The notes beneath the pieces were generated by a model that searched no databases, was not told the DNA's origin, and saw only the letters and a program-made list of their open reading frames with translations. DNA of 64,000 bases from Leminorella richardii (lineage in GTDB: Bacteria > Pseudomonadota > Gammaproteobacteria > Enterobacterales > Enterobacteriaceae): contig NZ_LS483470.1 of the NCBI RefSeq assembly GCF_900478135.1, forward strand, positions 2,042,501 through 2,106,500, read 5' to 3'. Made by a program: the position numbers and the translations under genes. Of this stretch, positions 63,474-64,000 are shown in pieces (positions within the stretch are counted from its first letter, which is position 1; each line of letters starts with the position of its first letter).

Positions 63474-64000
63474 TCAGATATACATCCGCACGCACTCTTC
63501 CACGAGGTTCCAAAACCACTTGGTGTCAATGGTAATGCCCACTTTCGCATTGGCCGGTTTTCCAAGAACGCCCAGCTCGTCGCACACGGTACGTCCATAG
63601 CACGGGCCGCTGTTCACATCGATTTCAACGTACATATCCTTCGTAGTGATGCCCTGTGGATGAATGAGGTATCCGATGCAGGTAGCATCGTGTACTGGGC
63701 CGCCCGCCAGACCATAGTTTTCGTATTGCGTTTTGAGGGTAAAATTCATGATGTCGCTGAATAACTGACCGGCGGGGCCGCCCGCCCTTTCCATTCGAGC
63801 GATAACGTCAGCAGTACAGACGGTTTGGTTGGTCAAATCTAATCCCATCATCACCAGCGGCACACCGGAGGTAAAGACAACGCGAGCCGCTTCAGGGTCA
63901 GCATAGATATTGAATTCTGCAGAAGGCGTAAAGTTGCCCGTACCGTAGGCTCCTCCCATCAGTACGATTTCACGAATCTTTGGTAAAATGGCGGGCTGCA
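63474..64000 (-). CDS. rihB: Pyrimidine-specific ribonucleoside hydrolase (partial)
   Basis: The C-terminal ~175 residues of a nucleoside hydrolase that cleaves uridine and cytidine to base and ribose. The frame is open to the window edge (QPAILPKIREIVLMGGAYGTGNF), so the start and the DxDxxxDD calcium site are outside. SAEFNIYADPEAA and the active-site GGPVHDATCIGY are present. It ends VEECVRMYI and lacks the last few residues of E. coli RihB (KTH). The gap to nupX is 122 bases. Confidence 0.93.
   Translation of the reverse strand, partial: QPAILPKIREIVLMGGAYGTGNFTPSAEFNIYADPEAARVVFTSGVPLVMMGLDLTNQTVCTADVIARMERAGGPAGQLFSDIMNFTLKTQYENYGLAGGPVHDATCIGYLIHPQGITTKDMYVEIDVNSGPCYGRTVCDELGVLGKPANAKVGITIDTKWFWNLVEECVRMYI

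Noticed and set aside
1..64000. Search for CRISPR arrays, insertion sequences, prophage, tRNA or rRNA genes
   Set aside because: No regularly spaced repeats, transposase-like ORFs, phage genes or cloverleaf-like sequences were seen.

Overview
The window is a stretch of chromosome from a gamma-proteobacterium of the order Enterobacterales. Almost every gene has a close Escherichia coli counterpart, often in the same local order (phoR-phoB-sbcD-sbcC, mdtABCD-baeSR, minCDE, lpxM-mepM-znuA-znuC-znuB, nupX-rihB). It is not Escherichia: trpG and trpD are separate genes, pgl sits where E. coli has edd, and many blocks are joined differently. A genus of the Budviciaceae type is possible, but I cannot prove it from this sequence. 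There are no rRNA or tRNA genes, insertion sequences, prophage or CRISPR arrays.

Layout. 1-6030: tryptophan biosynthesis, trpE (partial), trpG, then a complete trp promoter/operator/leader-peptide/attenuator, then trpD, trpCF, trpB, trpA. 6138-14315: phosphate two-component system phoBR (minus strand), the SbcCD nuclease and rdgC. 14558-15840: a MarT/FidL-like membrane regulator pair. 16065-28805: the mdtABCD-baeSR multidrug efflux and envelope stress operon, with two tandem secreted paralogues of unknown function attached to its end. 28992-35155: trhP, the sRNA CyaR, fadR, dsbB, yedEF and a SdiA-regulated-family protein in an AT-rich patch. 35219-40104: ycgN, ycgM, a lytic transglycosylase, ycgL and minCDE. 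40202-46542: rnd, fadD, tsaB, yoaA and a RidA-family gene. 46639-48625: an accessory patch with two tandem secreted paralogues, the decayed remnant of a third, and a 51-residue membrane peptide. 48857-52430: a DUF1848 protein, the spermidine exporter mdtJI with an upstream ORF, eda and pgl. 52494-56851: zwf (frameshifted), a perfect HexR operator, hexR and pykA. 56947-64000: lpxM, mepM (frameshifted), the zinc importer znuA/znuCB around a Zur box, and the nucleoside genes nupX and rihB (partial).

Several regulatory circuits can be read directly: TrpR operator plus attenuation on trpDCBA, tandem Pho-box repeats before phoBR, HexR between zwf and hexR, Zur between znuA and znuCB, and a CRP half-site before cyaR.

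The most unusual observation is the trp control module, which lies inside the pathway cluster between trpG and trpD instead of only ahead of trpE. Other points are the secreted pair added to the mdt-bae operon, the zwf-pgl-eda order, the structured trhP leader, and two single-base frameshifts (zwf and mepM) that are either real gene losses or homopolymer sequencing errors.
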